This document shows positions 27,281-36,561 of a stretch of DNA of 64,000 nucleotides, one piece after another. Location: assembly GCF_030817015.1 (NCBI RefSeq), contig NZ_JAUSYS010000001.1, forward strand, positions 2,604,001 through 2,668,000, given 5' to 3'. The stretch comes from Arthrobacter sp. V1I7 (lineage in GTDB: Bacteria; Actinomycetota; Actinomycetes; Actinomycetales; Micrococcaceae). Made by a program: the position numbers and the translations under genes. The first letter of the stretch is position 1. Each line of letters starts with the position of its first letter. The notes beneath the pieces were generated by a model. That model saw only the letters and a program-made list of their open reading frames with translations, had not been told where the DNA came from and searched no databases.

Positions 27281-28158
27281 ACCGTCGCGTCCTCCCTGAG
27301 TTTCTGCCCGAGAATGCCCTGAGGGCGCACTATCAGGATGATGAATATGATGAGGAAGGGCACGATCTCAACCCATGAGGCGCCGACGTACTGGGTGGCG
27401 AGTTGTTCCGCCACACCAATCAACAACGCTCCGATGACTGCGCCCATGAGGCTACCGAGGCCGCCCAGGACCACGATCGCCAGCAGTCGGGCGATCCACT
27501 GGTAGTGGGTTCCGGGGATGAAGGGGTACATCACGGCGATAATGGCGCCGCCTGCGCCAAGTGTGGCGATGCCAAGCGCGAAGGCGCTGGCAGAGATGGA
27601 TTTGACGCTGACGCCGACAAGCAGTGCCCCGCTCTCGTTGACAGCAGATGCCCGGACTGCCCGGCCCATCCAGGTCTGGTTGAGGATAAGGAACAAGGCG
27701 CCCAGCAGGACCACCGCGATTGCCGCGGCGAGCAGCGTTGCTGTGGGCAGGAAAAACGGTCCGATCTGGACCGAGGTGTCCGTGTAGGCGGTGCGCACGG
27801 TTCTGGACTGGTTGCCCCAGACGAATCCGGCGATGCCCTCAATGGTGAGGGCGATGCCGAAGGTCACTAGGACAGTCATGGAGATGTGACTTCCACGCAC
27901 GTGCCGCACCACGAGGTTGTAGCTGAGCCAGCCGACACCAAACATCACCGCGACGATGATGGGGACTGATAGCAGCGGGTCCAGGCCGGTCAAGGACCAG
28001 AGTGTGTAGGTGAGGTAGGCCGCGAGCACCGCGAAGGCACCGTGGGCCAGGTTGACGACACGCATCACGCCGAAAATCAGGGTGAGCCCCGATGACATGA
28101 GCGCATACACCGCGCCGACCAGGAGGCCGGTTATCAGGAGTTGGAGGAGGGTTATCAT
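27277..28158 (-). CDS. Branched-chain amino-acid-type ABC permease (LivH-like)
   Basis: A 293-residue inner-membrane permease of about eight helices with the family opening GLLVGAVYALMSSGLTLIFG and VVNLAHGAF. It pairs with the permease half of the downstream fusion. Its stop overlaps that gene by four bases, and its start lies 18 bases after the binding-protein stop. Confidence 0.92.
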   Translation of the reverse strand: MITLLQLLITGLLVGAVYALMSSGLTLIFGVMRVVNLAHGAFAVLAAYLTYTLWSLTGLDPLLSVPIIVAVMFGVGWLSYNLVVRHVRGSHISMTVLVTFGIALTIEGIAGFVWGNQSRTVRTAYTDTSVQIGPFFLPTATLLAAAIAVVLLGALFLILNQTWMGRAVRASAVNESGALLVGVSVKSISASAFALGIATLGAGGAIIAVMYPFIPGTHYQWIARLLAIVVLGGLGSLMGAVIGALLIGVAEQLATQYVGASWVEIVPFLIIFIILIVRPQGILGQKLREDATV

Positions 28159-28176
28159 CTCTAGTGTCTCTCGGTC

Positions 28177-29385
28177 TTAGGATTCCCCGCCGCGCCAGCG
28201 GGTAATCCGGTCTGTAGTGGCGGCCTCAGCGGGAAGCACGACCTCGCTGACCTTGTTTTGCCACTGCCCGAGGAGGAACTCGCCCCGGGGGCTCCCGTCT
28301 TTGTTCCATTCCAGCGTTCCGAGGATGGTCTCCACCTGGTTGCCCCGCAGCCAGTCGGCCAAGGCCTTCTGGTCCTCGGTGCTGCCGACACTCTCAACGA
28401 CCGAGGCCAGCACTTGGCCGGCCGCGTACCCGTCGGCTGCGTCTTCCGGCGGGAGTTCGCCGTGCATCTCGCGGTACTTGGCCACGAACTCCTTATTGCC
28501 GTTGGTATCAGCGTCGACGTGGTAGCTGGAGGAGAAGAGCACACCCTCGGTGTTTTCCACGCCAACGCCGTCCACGTATTGCTGGCCATAGGTCGGCGAA
28601 GAGCTCTGGTAGAGGATCTCCGGCTGGAAGTTCGCCCGGTTCAGAGCGCGGACAAAGTTCACACCGTCCTCAAACTGCGCCCCCTGGACGACCGCCTCGG
28701 CACCCGAGTCCCGAATGGCCGTCACAATCGCGTCGAAGTTCTTGGTTGCCGCGGGGTAGGTGTCAGCGTAGGCCGTTTCAATTCCAGCAGCCTCAAGCTT
28801 CTTCCTGACGCCCTCCACGGCCGGGGTGGCGAAGGGATCGTCCAATGAGGGATAAGCCACCTTCTGCGGGCGCTCCCCCTCGGGGAGGCCAATGATCCAG
28901 TCAGCGAAGGCGGCCCCCTGCTCGGAGGCCAGGGCCTGCTGCGAGAAGAAGCTGTACTCGAACCCGCGGTTGAACATCTCCGGTGAAGCGCACGAGGCAC
29001 AGATGTAGAGCATCCCGGCACGTTCGGCGACTGTCGAGGCCGGAATATTCAGCAGCGAAGACTGGGTGCCCAGCAGCAGGTCCACGTTCTCATTGGAAAG
29101 CAGCTGGTTGTAGTTGGACACGACCGTGTTCTGATTGGTCGCGTCGTCCTTGTAAATCATCTCAACCTTGCGGCCAAGGATTCCGCCGCGCTCATTCTGT
29201 AGAGCTGCCCAGACCTCGTAGCCGCGCTGCGTATCCGCGCCGCCCTGGCTGAACTCACCCGTCAGGGGCAGCGAGGCACCGATTCGAATCGGGACCTCTG
29301 GCCCTGCGGCTGGGGCCTGGCATCCGGCCAGGGTCACCAGGAGTGCTGCCGCACTGGCCGCCGTAAAAAGCTTTTTTATGCTCAC
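28177..29385 (-). CDS. ABC importer substrate-binding lipoprotein (HAAT type)
   Basis: A 402-residue lipoprotein. A signal peptide with lipobox LAGC puts the anchored cysteine at about residue 22. The mature part begins PIRIGASLPLTGEFSQGG, the type I periplasmic fold of branched-chain amino acid, amide and urea binding proteins. The GTG at 29385 is chosen because AAGGAAG lies nine bases upstream; a TTG nine bases earlier overlaps that site. It is the first gene of the operon SBP-LivH-LivMG-LivF-dehydrogenase-M24, so the ligand it captures is probably the substrate of the last two enzymes. The ligand is unknown; an amino acid, amide or betaine-like compound is plausible. Confidence 0.92.
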   Translation of the reverse strand: MSIKKLFTAASAAALLVTLAGCQAPAAGPEVPIRIGASLPLTGEFSQGGADTQRGYEVWAALQNERGGILGRKVEMIYKDDATNQNTVVSNYNQLLSNENVDLLLGTQSSLLNIPASTVAERAGMLYICASCASPEMFNRGFEYSFFSQQALASEQGAAFADWIIGLPEGERPQKVAYPSLDDPFATPAVEGVRKKLEAAGIETAYADTYPAATKNFDAIVTAIRDSGAEAVVQGAQFEDGVNFVRALNRANFQPEILYQSSSPTYGQQYVDGVGVENTEGVLFSSSYHVDADTNGNKEFVAKYREMHGELPPEDAADGYAAGQVLASVVESVGSTEDQKALADWLRGNQVETILGTLEWNKDGSPRGEFLLGQWQNKVSEVVLPAEAATTDRITRWRGGES

Positions 29386-29443
29386 GATTTCCAACTTCCT
29401 TGTCAGACGGGGTCACGATTCAACGGACAGTAAACGCCGTTGT

Positions 29444-29456
29444 TGTGCAATCGATT
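29444..29456. promoter_or_regulatory. 13-base motif shared by two binding-protein promoters
   Basis: TGTGCAATCGATT lies about 60 bases upstream of the HAAT lipoprotein start. The same 13 bases occur at 40866-40878 upstream of the other ABC lipoprotein. The core AATCGATT is a palindrome. Shared control is inference. Confidence 0.4.
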
Positions 29457-30246
29457 TCCACTTGACTGTAGCGGGTGATGTGGATCATAGTCAACAGCAG
29501 GATCGGCAGGCTTTGACGTCACCCGGTGGACGTGAGGCGGGGCGGGGAGGCTGCTGATCCTCGAAGGCACGCAAGGCGGAAATTGGCATGGCTGCACCAC
29601 CCGTTTCGGCGTCCAATACTCAGGCAAAACGTCCACTTTGAAATCGGTCCGCCATCTTTCGCGGCCCGGTTTTTCTGCGAGAGGATCACAAGAATGCGCG
29701 GAAACAGTACGTCAGCTAAGAAGCCGGCAGAGATGCCGGGTTCATGCCCGGAATGCGGACATCAGCAATGCCGCGACGGACAGTGGCACTGGTTAGGCGG
29801 AATGGTCGGAATTTCGCCGCAACCGGGACGGTGTTCTGATACGAGCCCTTCCGGAGGTCCTTGCACATGCACCTCGGGCAACCACCTGAATTTTTGAAGG
29901 CACTTTTTCTGACAAGACCCGGCTTACTGCTTACCGGCCCTTATCTATGACTTGTTTCCGGGCGACGGCGCTGCAGTGTGGCTGTCCGTAAAGCAATCCA
30001 AGGGGTCTGCTGTCGGTCGCAGGTTCGAAAACATCAGGCCAAATGTAACGATCCGGCGCCCCCCATGCCTCATCACACGCGGCACGAAAGAGCTCTCTGA
30101 TCCGCGGCGGACATGCCGTCCTCCGCCGATCTGCCGGCCTCATCATCAGCCAGGGAATCTGACCGGAAGCATGCCTCCTCGGACCTCACCAGCTCGCGTT
30201 GTCGGTGGTGGCGAGGGTCATGCCGCACCAAAGTTGTGCCTGCGCT
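29457..30246. other. Intergenic stretch between the importer operon and gntR
   Basis: About 790 bp with one possible small gene (29694-29897). The stretch from 29898 to 30246 shows no gene, hairpin or repeat I can support. Confidence 0.4.
29694..29897 (+). CDS. Possible small cysteine-rich protein
   Basis: A 67-residue frame whose ATG is preceded by GAGAGGA at a spacing of eight bases. It carries CPECGHQQC and later single cysteines and CTC near the end, so it could bind zinc. Composition is less GC-biased than the flanking operons. No family is recognised, and it could be chance. Confidence 0.3.
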   Translation: MRGNSTSAKKPAEMPGSCPECGHQQCRDGQWHWLGGMVGISPQPGRCSDTSPSGGPCTCTSGNHLNF

Positions 30247-30915
30247 TTAGCTGTCCAGGAAGACGTCGGGATGGCTTGCCAGTCCAAGCCGGCTGCGGCG
30301 GATATGGCCCGCGAGCACCCACTCGGCCTCTTCGACGTCGCGCCGTCGAATCGCTCCGACGAGTAGTTGGTGGTCGAAGTGCAGGCTCCGGTCGCCGGTG
30401 CTGTAGAAGAGCCGGGTAGCGGCCCTCCGGTAATGCTGCGTCCGGTTCCACAGGCTGCGCACAGTGTCGCCCAGGACGGTCGTCTGCGCGGCTTCGAGGC
30501 AGCTGAGGTGGAATTCACGGTCCAGCTGCAAAAAGCGCTCGACGTCGGTCGTGGCCTCCATGGCGTCTGCCTGGCGCGCGAGGTGATCGATCTGCTCGTC
30601 AGCGAGGAGCGGGATGTTTATACCGAGCAACAGTGGCTCGAGCCGTTCTCTCATCCGGTACATCTCCTGGCATTCCGACAGGCTGATGCGGGTGACCCAG
30701 GCGCCGGCATTGGCCACAAGGGTGACCAGTCCTTCGGCCTCGAGGATCCTCAACGCGTCGCGCACCGGTAGGCGGCTCGCTCCATGCTGTTCTGCCAGTT
30801 CGTCCTGTCTGATCCGCTCGCCCGGACTGTAGTCACCGGCAAGGATGGCGTCGCGGAGCGTGGCCGCGATCCGTGCACCGGTCGCCCCATGGGCGGCCAG
30901 CTGGGGTGTAGTCAT
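30247..30915 (-). CDS. GntR-family regulator, FCD subfamily
   Basis: A 222-residue regulator. An N-terminal winged helix (residues about 12-75, with PGERIRQDELAEQHGASRLPVRDAL) is followed by an all-helical FCD effector domain with the metal-ligand pattern DREFHLSC near residue 130 and late histidines (HFDHQLL and HIRR). The ATG at 30915 follows the VOC gene stop by eight bases with GAGGAC upstream. FCD regulators commonly bind carboxylates. It probably controls the divergent dehydrogenase operon, its own VOC-gntR unit and perhaps the importer operon. Confidence 0.9.
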   Translation of the reverse strand: MTTPQLAAHGATGARIAATLRDAILAGDYSPGERIRQDELAEQHGASRLPVRDALRILEAEGLVTLVANAGAWVTRISLSECQEMYRMRERLEPLLLGINIPLLADEQIDHLARQADAMEATTDVERFLQLDREFHLSCLEAAQTTVLGDTVRSLWNRTQHYRRAATRLFYSTGDRSLHFDHQLLVGAIRRRDVEEAEWVLAGHIRRSRLGLASHPDVFLDS

Positions 30916-30923
30916 GGTTGTCC

Positions 30924-31466
30924 TCACTCCGCAGGATGGGCCGGGTGCCACAGCCGAGGCCCGTGGCTCTTCTCATATTCTTTACCATCGGGGAAGCTGA
31001 CGAGTTCGAACTGCATGCCCCAAGGACTGCGGAAGTACACCCAGCGCTGCCCGGCAGCCGCCTGTTTGCTCGCTGTCGGTTCCCCCATGACCTCAACCCC
31101 TCGCTCGCGCAGATAGGTGACGGCGACGTCAAGGTCGTCAACGTAAAAGGCGATGTGATGGCCTCCGAGATCGCTGTTGCGGGGCTGGCCGTTTTGGCCG
31201 TCCGCCGATTCGTACAGGAAAACCTCGAAATTGGATCCGTGCCCAAGACGGTAGAACCTTATTTCGCGGATGACGGTGCGCGGGTGAACCCCCAGGTGAG
31301 TGCTCATCCAGTCCTCGTCGGACTGCTTTGACCCGAGCGTGTAAACCTCGTCGCAGCCCAGCACATCGACCAGGAAGCTGTGAGCCTCCTGGAGGTCCGG
31401 GACTGTGAAGCCAATGTGATCGGTTCCGCGCATCCCAGGGATCCCCGGTCGCTTTGCTGTTTCCAT
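30924..31466 (-). CDS. VOC-family (glyoxalase-like) metalloenzyme
   Basis: A 180-residue single-chain VOC protein with four metal ligands visible: histidine in TDHIGFTV (about 16), glutamate in NFEVFLY (about 85), histidine in GGHHIAFYV (about 103) and glutamate in MQFELVSFP (about 150). Full ligands suggest an active lyase, epimerase or dioxygenase, for example methylmalonyl-CoA-epimerase- or glyoxalase-like. The ATG at 31466 has AAGGAG six bases before it; an upstream ATG at 31481 lacks one. It is co-transcribed with gntR and divergent from the oxo-acid dehydrogenase genes, so it probably handles an intermediate of the same pathway. Confidence 0.85.
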   Translation of the reverse strand: METAKRPGIPGMRGTDHIGFTVPDLQEAHSFLVDVLGCDEVYTLGSKQSDEDWMSTHLGVHPRTVIREIRFYRLGHGSNFEVFLYESADGQNGQPRNSDLGGHHIAFYVDDLDVAVTYLRERGVEVMGEPTASKQAAAGQRWVYFRSPWGMQFELVSFPDGKEYEKSHGPRLWHPAHPAE

Positions 31467-31558
31467 CGTTGTCTCCTTCATCTGACTAGGACACCTATTA
31501 TATCCAATTGTCCGCGCTAGGGACGAAAAAGGCGCAGAAATCTCGGCATGTGGCTTGT

Positions 31559-31570
31559 ATTGTATAAAAT
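31559..31570. promoter_or_regulatory. Candidate GntR/FCD operator
   Basis: ATTGTATAAAAT lies in the 168-bp divergent region between the VOC-gntR unit and the E1 gene. It differs at one position from the palindrome ATTGTATACAAT, which resembles known GntR-FCD sites. A second perfect palindrome, AGGCTAGCCT, follows at 31574-31583. Confidence 0.45.
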
Positions 31571-31634
31571 CTTAGGCTAGCCTCCTTGTCAGGACTTCAG
31601 CGGAACTTTCCGCCGGGCTAGGACAAAGGTGGCG

Positions 31635-33827
31635 ATGATGCCAAATAGGAAACAACTGCAGACGGGGGCCGACTGGGTCGAGCTCACGACGACGGACGCC
31701 GATTGGGATGCCGCGGATCCGGTGTTGCTGGGCACGATGCTCAGTGAACTCCACCTGATCCGGGCTTTTGAGGAATCGGTTCTGGAGCTGGCAGGGGAAG
31801 GCCTCGTGCACGGCCCCGCCCACTCGAGCATCGGCCAGGAGGGTGGCGCGGTCGGCTCGATCGTCGGGCTGCGTTCCAGTGACGGTGTAAACGGCTCCCA
31901 CCGGGGCCACCATCAATTCCTCGCGAAAGCGCTCACGCACGTTGGAGGGGGCAAGCTTGATCCCACGGACCCGGTGACGCCCGCGATACAGGCGGTCCTT
32001 CAGCGTACGCTTGCCGAGATTCTCGGACTTGCCCAGGGCTACTGCCGTGGCCGTGGAGGATCGATGCACCTGCAGTGGTTCGAAGCGGGGGCATTGGGCA
32101 CCAACGCAATCGTCGGCGGCGGGGCCCCCATGGCAACAGGGAACGCCTGGTCCCAGAAGAACAGCGGGACCACGGACCTGACGATCAACTACTTCGGTGA
32201 CGGTGCCGCTCAGATCGGCTCCGTGCTCGAATCGATGAACCTCGCGGCAGCATGGAAGCTCCCGGTGTGCTTCTTCATTGAAAACAACCTGTACGCCGTC
32301 TCGACCAGAGCCAATGAGATCACAGCCGACCCCCGATTCTCCGTTCGCGGGCAGGGCTTCGGCATCCCGTCATGGCGCGTCGACGGCATGGACCCGCTCG
32401 CGGTGTACCTGGCCATGGAAGAGGCGGCTGAGCGCATGCGCTCCGGCGAAGGCCCCACCGTGGTCGAGGTTGAGGTCTACCGCTTCTTTCATCAAAACGG
32501 CGCTTACCCCGGAAGCGCTTTCGGCTACCGAACGAAGGAAGAAGAGGCTGCCTGGCTGGCCCGTGACCCCCTGGACATGGTGGCGCGGAAGATGATCGAT
32601 CGCGGGCAGCTGGACGAAGAGGGCGTCGCTGCCCTTCGCAGCCGAGCCCAAGAGGCCATGAAGCAGGCAGTCGACCAGCTTCTGGAAAGCGACCCGGAAC
32701 GCCCCGGCAAGCGGCGCATCCGTCCTGAACTCTGGCCGGATGTCGGGTTCGTGAACGTCGGGATCCGTGGCGACGCGAGCGAGCTTGAGCAGTTGCGCGT
32801 AATGGACCCAGCCACGACGGAAGGTCCCCTCCGTGACGTCAAATTCGTTGATGCCGTGGCCGAGGTAATGAACCAGCGCATGGAGCAGGATTCCCGGATC
32901 GTAGTCATGGGCGAGGACGTCCATCATCTGAACGGTGGCACCAACGGTGCCACGAAGGGATTGGCCAAGAAGTTTGGCGACAGCCGGATCCTCGGTACCC
33001 CGATCAGCGAGAACGCCTTCGTCGGACTGGCCGGCGGCATGGCCCTCGATGGCCGATTCCGGCCTGTCGTTGAGTTTATGTACCCGGACTTCATGTGGGT
33101 CGCCGCCGACCAGGTATTCAACCAGATTGGCAAGGCCCGCCACATGTTCGGCGGCGATAACCCCGTACCGCTGGTACTGCGCACCAAGGTCGCCATGGGC
33201 TCCGGCTACGGATCGCAGCACCTGATGGATCCAGCGGGAATTTTTGCCACCAGCCCCGGCTGGCGCATCATCGCCCCCTCCACGGCGGCAGACTACATCG
33301 GGCTGATGAACGCCGCCCTTACCCTGCAGGATCCCGTCCTCGTGATCGAACATGTCGACCTCTACGGGGTCAAGGACCACGTGCCGGCGGAGGACCTGGA
33401 CTACATCATCCCGCCGGGGTGCGCCGCAATCAGGCGCAGCGGATCGGAGGTCACAGTGATCAGTTACCTTTCGATGGTCAGGCACAGTCTCGAAGCCATC
33501 GAACAGACAGGCGTCGACGCCGAGCTCATCGATCTTCGGTGGCTCGATCGTGCGTCCATCGACTGGGAGACGATCGGCGCGAGCATCAAGAAGACCAACG
33601 CGGTGCTCATCGTCGAGGAAGGCGCCCAGGGAACGTCGTACGGCGGGTGGCTGGCCGATGAGATCCAGCGGCGCTACTTCGACTGGCTGGACCAGCCGGT
33701 GGCACGAGTCACCGGCGAAGAAGCATCGCCCAGCATCTCGCGCGTTCTCGAGCGGGCTGCCATCGCCCGGACCGAAGAAATCGTCGCCGGACTTGAGGCT
33801 GTGCGCGAGGGATTTGGGGCGCGGTAA
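31635..33827 (+). CDS. 2-oxo acid dehydrogenase E1, fused alpha and beta subunits
   Basis: A 730-residue fusion. The alpha part (about 1-330) has the heterotetrameric-E1 opening LIRAFEESV and the thiamine diphosphate motif from GDGAAQIGS to FFIENN (about 190-222). The beta part (about 390-730) has KFVDAVAEVMNQRM, GEDVHHLNGG, ISENAFVGLAGG and a long transketolase C-terminal domain. A linker joins them. The ATG at 31635 has AAAGG upstream; a GTG at 31629 is possible. It overlaps the E2 gene as TAATG. The complex decarboxylates a 2-oxo acid to an acyl-CoA. The preferred acid (pyruvate, acetoin-type or branched) cannot be read. No E3 gene is nearby, so a shared E3 is expected. Confidence 0.9.
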   Translation: MMPNRKQLQTGADWVELTTTDADWDAADPVLLGTMLSELHLIRAFEESVLELAGEGLVHGPAHSSIGQEGGAVGSIVGLRSSDGVNGSHRGHHQFLAKALTHVGGGKLDPTDPVTPAIQAVLQRTLAEILGLAQGYCRGRGGSMHLQWFEAGALGTNAIVGGGAPMATGNAWSQKNSGTTDLTINYFGDGAAQIGSVLESMNLAAAWKLPVCFFIENNLYAVSTRANEITADPRFSVRGQGFGIPSWRVDGMDPLAVYLAMEEAAERMRSGEGPTVVEVEVYRFFHQNGAYPGSAFGYRTKEEEAAWLARDPLDMVARKMIDRGQLDEEGVAALRSRAQEAMKQAVDQLLESDPERPGKRRIRPELWPDVGFVNVGIRGDASELEQLRVMDPATTEGPLRDVKFVDAVAEVMNQRMEQDSRIVVMGEDVHHLNGGTNGATKGLAKKFGDSRILGTPISENAFVGLAGGMALDGRFRPVVEFMYPDFMWVAADQVFNQIGKARHMFGGDNPVPLVLRTKVAMGSGYGSQHLMDPAGIFATSPGWRIIAPSTAADYIGLMNAALTLQDPVLVIEHVDLYGVKDHVPAEDLDYIIPPGCAAIRRSGSEVTVISYLSMVRHSLEAIEQTGVDAELIDLRWLDRASIDWETIGASIKKTNAVLIVEEGAQGTSYGGWLADEIQRRYFDWLDQPVARVTGEEASPSISRVLERAAIARTEEIVAGLEAVREGFGAR

Positions 33828-35137
33828 TGGCTGAGATTCTGCGTATGCCGGAAGTGCTCGCGGGCGCTTCCGAAGCTTCCATCCAAACCTGGCTTGTCTC
33901 GCAAGGCTCCGTGCTCGTCGTTGACCAGCCGATCGCGGAGATTGAGACCGAGAAGGCGACCGTGGAGCTGACAGCCGAGTTCGCCGGAGCTGTCGGCAGG
34001 ATCCTCGTACTGGAGGGCGACAACGTCGCAGTCGGTGACCCCATTGCCGTGCTCCTGGGCGAGGGCGAGGCCGAGGACACTATCGAGGCGGCACTGGCGG
34101 GGGCAGGCTTGTCTGCTGCCGTGACACCGGAATCCGCGCCGCGGATATCCGAACCGACCGGGCAGCCGGCGTCCGGAGCTGAGGGGCTCTCGCCCAACGG
34201 GCGCGTCGCACATGCGCTCCCTGGCGCCGGCGACTCCGGGCGACGCTTCATGAGCCCTCTCGTGCGTCGCCTCGCTCGACAGCACGGGGTCGACGTAACT
34301 TCGGTAACTGGAACGGGTCCCGGCGGGCGCATCGTCCGCCGCGACCTCGATCGCCATCTCGCAGAACCAGACGAGAAGACGCAGCCCAGTGCCGCCGTCG
34401 AGCCCCCTGATTCCAGGCCGAAGGCTCCGCCTACCGCCCCGGGGCCGGTGTCGGCCGAATTCGAGGATGTTCCACTGGACCGGATGCGCAGGGCCATCGC
34501 GCGACGGCTCACTGAGAGCAAATCGACTGTTCCGCACTTCTACCTCACGGCTCATTGCAGGGCTGATGCCCTCTTAGCTCTGCGCCGTCAGGTCAACGAG
34601 ACGGGAACGAGGAAGGTCTCCATCAACGACTTCGTCATTAAGGCGGTCGCCGGGGCGCTTGTTGACGTCCCCGAGGCGAATGCGATCTGGACAGGGGAGG
34701 CAATCCGCCGGTATTCGTCCGTCGATATCTCGGTTGCAGTGGCGACCGACGGGGGCCTCACCACTCCAGTGCTGCGGAGCGTTGAGCGTATGCCTTTGTC
34801 GGAGGTCAGCGCCGCAGTCGCCGACCTGGCCGAGCGAGGCCGTTCCGGCCGTCTTCGGCAGCACGAGCTCGAGGGAGGCAGCTTTTCGGTGTCGAACCTC
34901 GGCATGTACGGAACCACGGAGTTCACCGCTATCCTCAATCCGCCTCAGTCCGGGATCCTGGCCGTAGGCGCGGCGCGCCCGGCCGCTGTCGTTGGCCCGG
35001 ACGGCGAGCTGGCCGTAGGGACGATCATGAGCGTAACGCTCTCGGCCGACCACCGCGTTCTCGATGGTGCCGTTGGCGCCCAGTGGCTTGCGGCCTTCCA
35101 GCGCCGCATCGAGAACCCCCTCTCAATCCTGATCTGA
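33827..35137 (+). CDS. 2-oxo acid dehydrogenase E2 (dihydrolipoyl acyltransferase)
   Basis: A 436-residue E2 with one lipoyl domain (residues 1-77; lipoyl lysine 43 in ETEKATVEL), an Ala/Pro/Glu-rich linker, a peripheral-subunit-binding domain (about 138-176: SPLVRRLARQHGVDVTSVTG) and a catalytic domain (about 205-436) with the active-site motif DHRVLDG near the end. It takes the acyl group from E1 and passes it to CoA. The start overlaps the E1 stop, so the two are made together. Confidence 0.92.
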   Translation: MAEILRMPEVLAGASEASIQTWLVSQGSVLVVDQPIAEIETEKATVELTAEFAGAVGRILVLEGDNVAVGDPIAVLLGEGEAEDTIEAALAGAGLSAAVTPESAPRISEPTGQPASGAEGLSPNGRVAHALPGAGDSGRRFMSPLVRRLARQHGVDVTSVTGTGPGGRIVRRDLDRHLAEPDEKTQPSAAVEPPDSRPKAPPTAPGPVSAEFEDVPLDRMRRAIARRLTESKSTVPHFYLTAHCRADALLALRRQVNETGTRKVSINDFVIKAVAGALVDVPEANAIWTGEAIRRYSSVDISVAVATDGGLTTPVLRSVERMPLSEVSAAVADLAERGRSGRLRQHELEGGSFSVSNLGMYGTTEFTAILNPPQSGILAVGAARPAAVVGPDGELAVGTIMSVTLSADHRVLDGAVGAQWLAAFQRRIENPLSILI

Positions 35138-35178
35138 CGCGCCGCGTCGCACCCCTAATGACTCAGAAAGGACCCCTT

Positions 35179-36561
35179 ATGGGAACCATCCGAAGTATCG
35201 ACCCGGCCAGCGGCGCCGAACTCGCGGCTTTCGAAGAGGACACCGCCGCCGTCGTGGAGCACAAGCTCGCGATGGCTGCTGCTGCCGTGCCACTGTTGTC
35301 CGCCGCCGGCTGGACCGCACGGGCTGCATGGATGCGCACCGCCGCGGACCTCTTGGAATCCGACATCGAAACGGTCTCGATGCTCATCACGAAAGAGATG
35401 GGCAAGCCCATCGCCCAGTCCCGGGCGGAGGTGGCGAAGTCGGCGCACGCGATGCGCTTCTACGCCGATAACGCCGAGCAGTTTCTTACCGGCAGGACGT
35501 TGGAAAACCCCGGTGCCGTGAATGCCTCCGCAGCGGGCACACGGTTCGACCCCCTCGGCGTCATACTTGCCGTGATGCCCTGGAACTACCCAATATGGCA
35601 GGTCGTCCGATTCGCAGCACCTGCCCTGATGGCCGGCAACGCCGGCGTCCTGAAGCATGCGTCCAACGTCCCGCAGTCAGCCGTCTACATCGGTGGGCTC
35701 TTCACCCGGGCAGGGTTCCCTGAAGGCTCGTTCTCGAGCCTTCTCATCAGCTCCCGCCGAGTCGCGGATATCGTTCGGGACCCACGCGTCACTGCGGTAA
35801 CGCTGACGGGATCCGAGGGAGCCGGACGCTCCGTCGCAGCCACGGCAGGGGACGCGCTAAAGAAGGCCGTGCTGGAGCTGGGCGGCTCCGACCCGTTCAT
35901 CGTCATGCCTTCTGCGGACATCGATGCCGCTGTCGAGACGGCCGTCAAGGCCCGGATGACCAACAACGGGCAGGCGTGCATCAACGCAAAACGCTTCATC
36001 GTGCAAGCGGACATCTACGACGAGTTCACCCGCAAATTCACCGAACGGATGTCCTCGCTCGTAATCGGCGACCCCAGCGATCCAGCCACCGACATCGGGC
36101 CCCTCGCGACGGAATCCGGCCGCCAGGAAATCATCGAGCTCGTCGAGGACGCTCGCGCCAAGGGGGCAAACATCATTGCCTCCGGGTCCGACAACGAGCA
36201 AGCGGGCGGCTGGTACTTCACACCGACGGCTGTGACAGGTCTGACCCCCGGGATGCGACTTTGGTCGGAGGAAGCATTTGGACCGGTCGCCTCCCTCTAC
36301 GAGGCAGCAGACCTCACTGAGGCCCTAAAGATCGCCAACGGCCTCGAATTCGGTCTGGGCTCGGCGTTCTGGAGCACAGACACCGACGAGATTGACCGTG
36401 CGGTCCGTGAACTCCAAGCAGGAGCCGTGTTCGTCAACGGAATGACAATCTCCTACCCGGAATTGCCTTTCGGCGGCATCAAGCGATCCGGTTACGGACG
36501 GGAGTTGTCCATGGAAGGCATCCGGGAATTCTGCAACCTGAAAACCGTCTGGGTGGCCTGA
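35179..36561 (+). CDS. NAD(P)-dependent aldehyde dehydrogenase (succinate-semialdehyde type)
   Basis: A 460-residue aldehyde dehydrogenase. The oxyanion asparagine is in PWNYPIWQ, the catalytic glutamate in LELGGSDPF and the catalytic cysteine 267 in NNGQACINAKR. Its length and the motif MTNNGQACINAKRF fit the short succinate-semialdehyde dehydrogenase group. The ATG at 35179 has AAAGGA six bases upstream. It is 41 bases after E2 in the same operon, so it probably oxidises a semialdehyde made in this pathway, perhaps the product of the HIBADH-type enzyme. The CoA-acylating type is not indicated. Confidence 0.92.
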   Translation: MGTIRSIDPASGAELAAFEEDTAAVVEHKLAMAAAAVPLLSAAGWTARAAWMRTAADLLESDIETVSMLITKEMGKPIAQSRAEVAKSAHAMRFYADNAEQFLTGRTLENPGAVNASAAGTRFDPLGVILAVMPWNYPIWQVVRFAAPALMAGNAGVLKHASNVPQSAVYIGGLFTRAGFPEGSFSSLLISSRRVADIVRDPRVTAVTLTGSEGAGRSVAATAGDALKKAVLELGGSDPFIVMPSADIDAAVETAVKARMTNNGQACINAKRFIVQADIYDEFTRKFTERMSSLVIGDPSDPATDIGPLATESGRQEIIELVEDARAKGANIIASGSDNEQAGGWYFTPTAVTGLTPGMRLWSEEAFGPVASLYEAADLTEALKIANGLEFGLGSAFWSTDTDEIDRAVRELQAGAVFVNGMTISYPELPFGGIKRSGYGRELSMEGIREFCNLKTVWVA

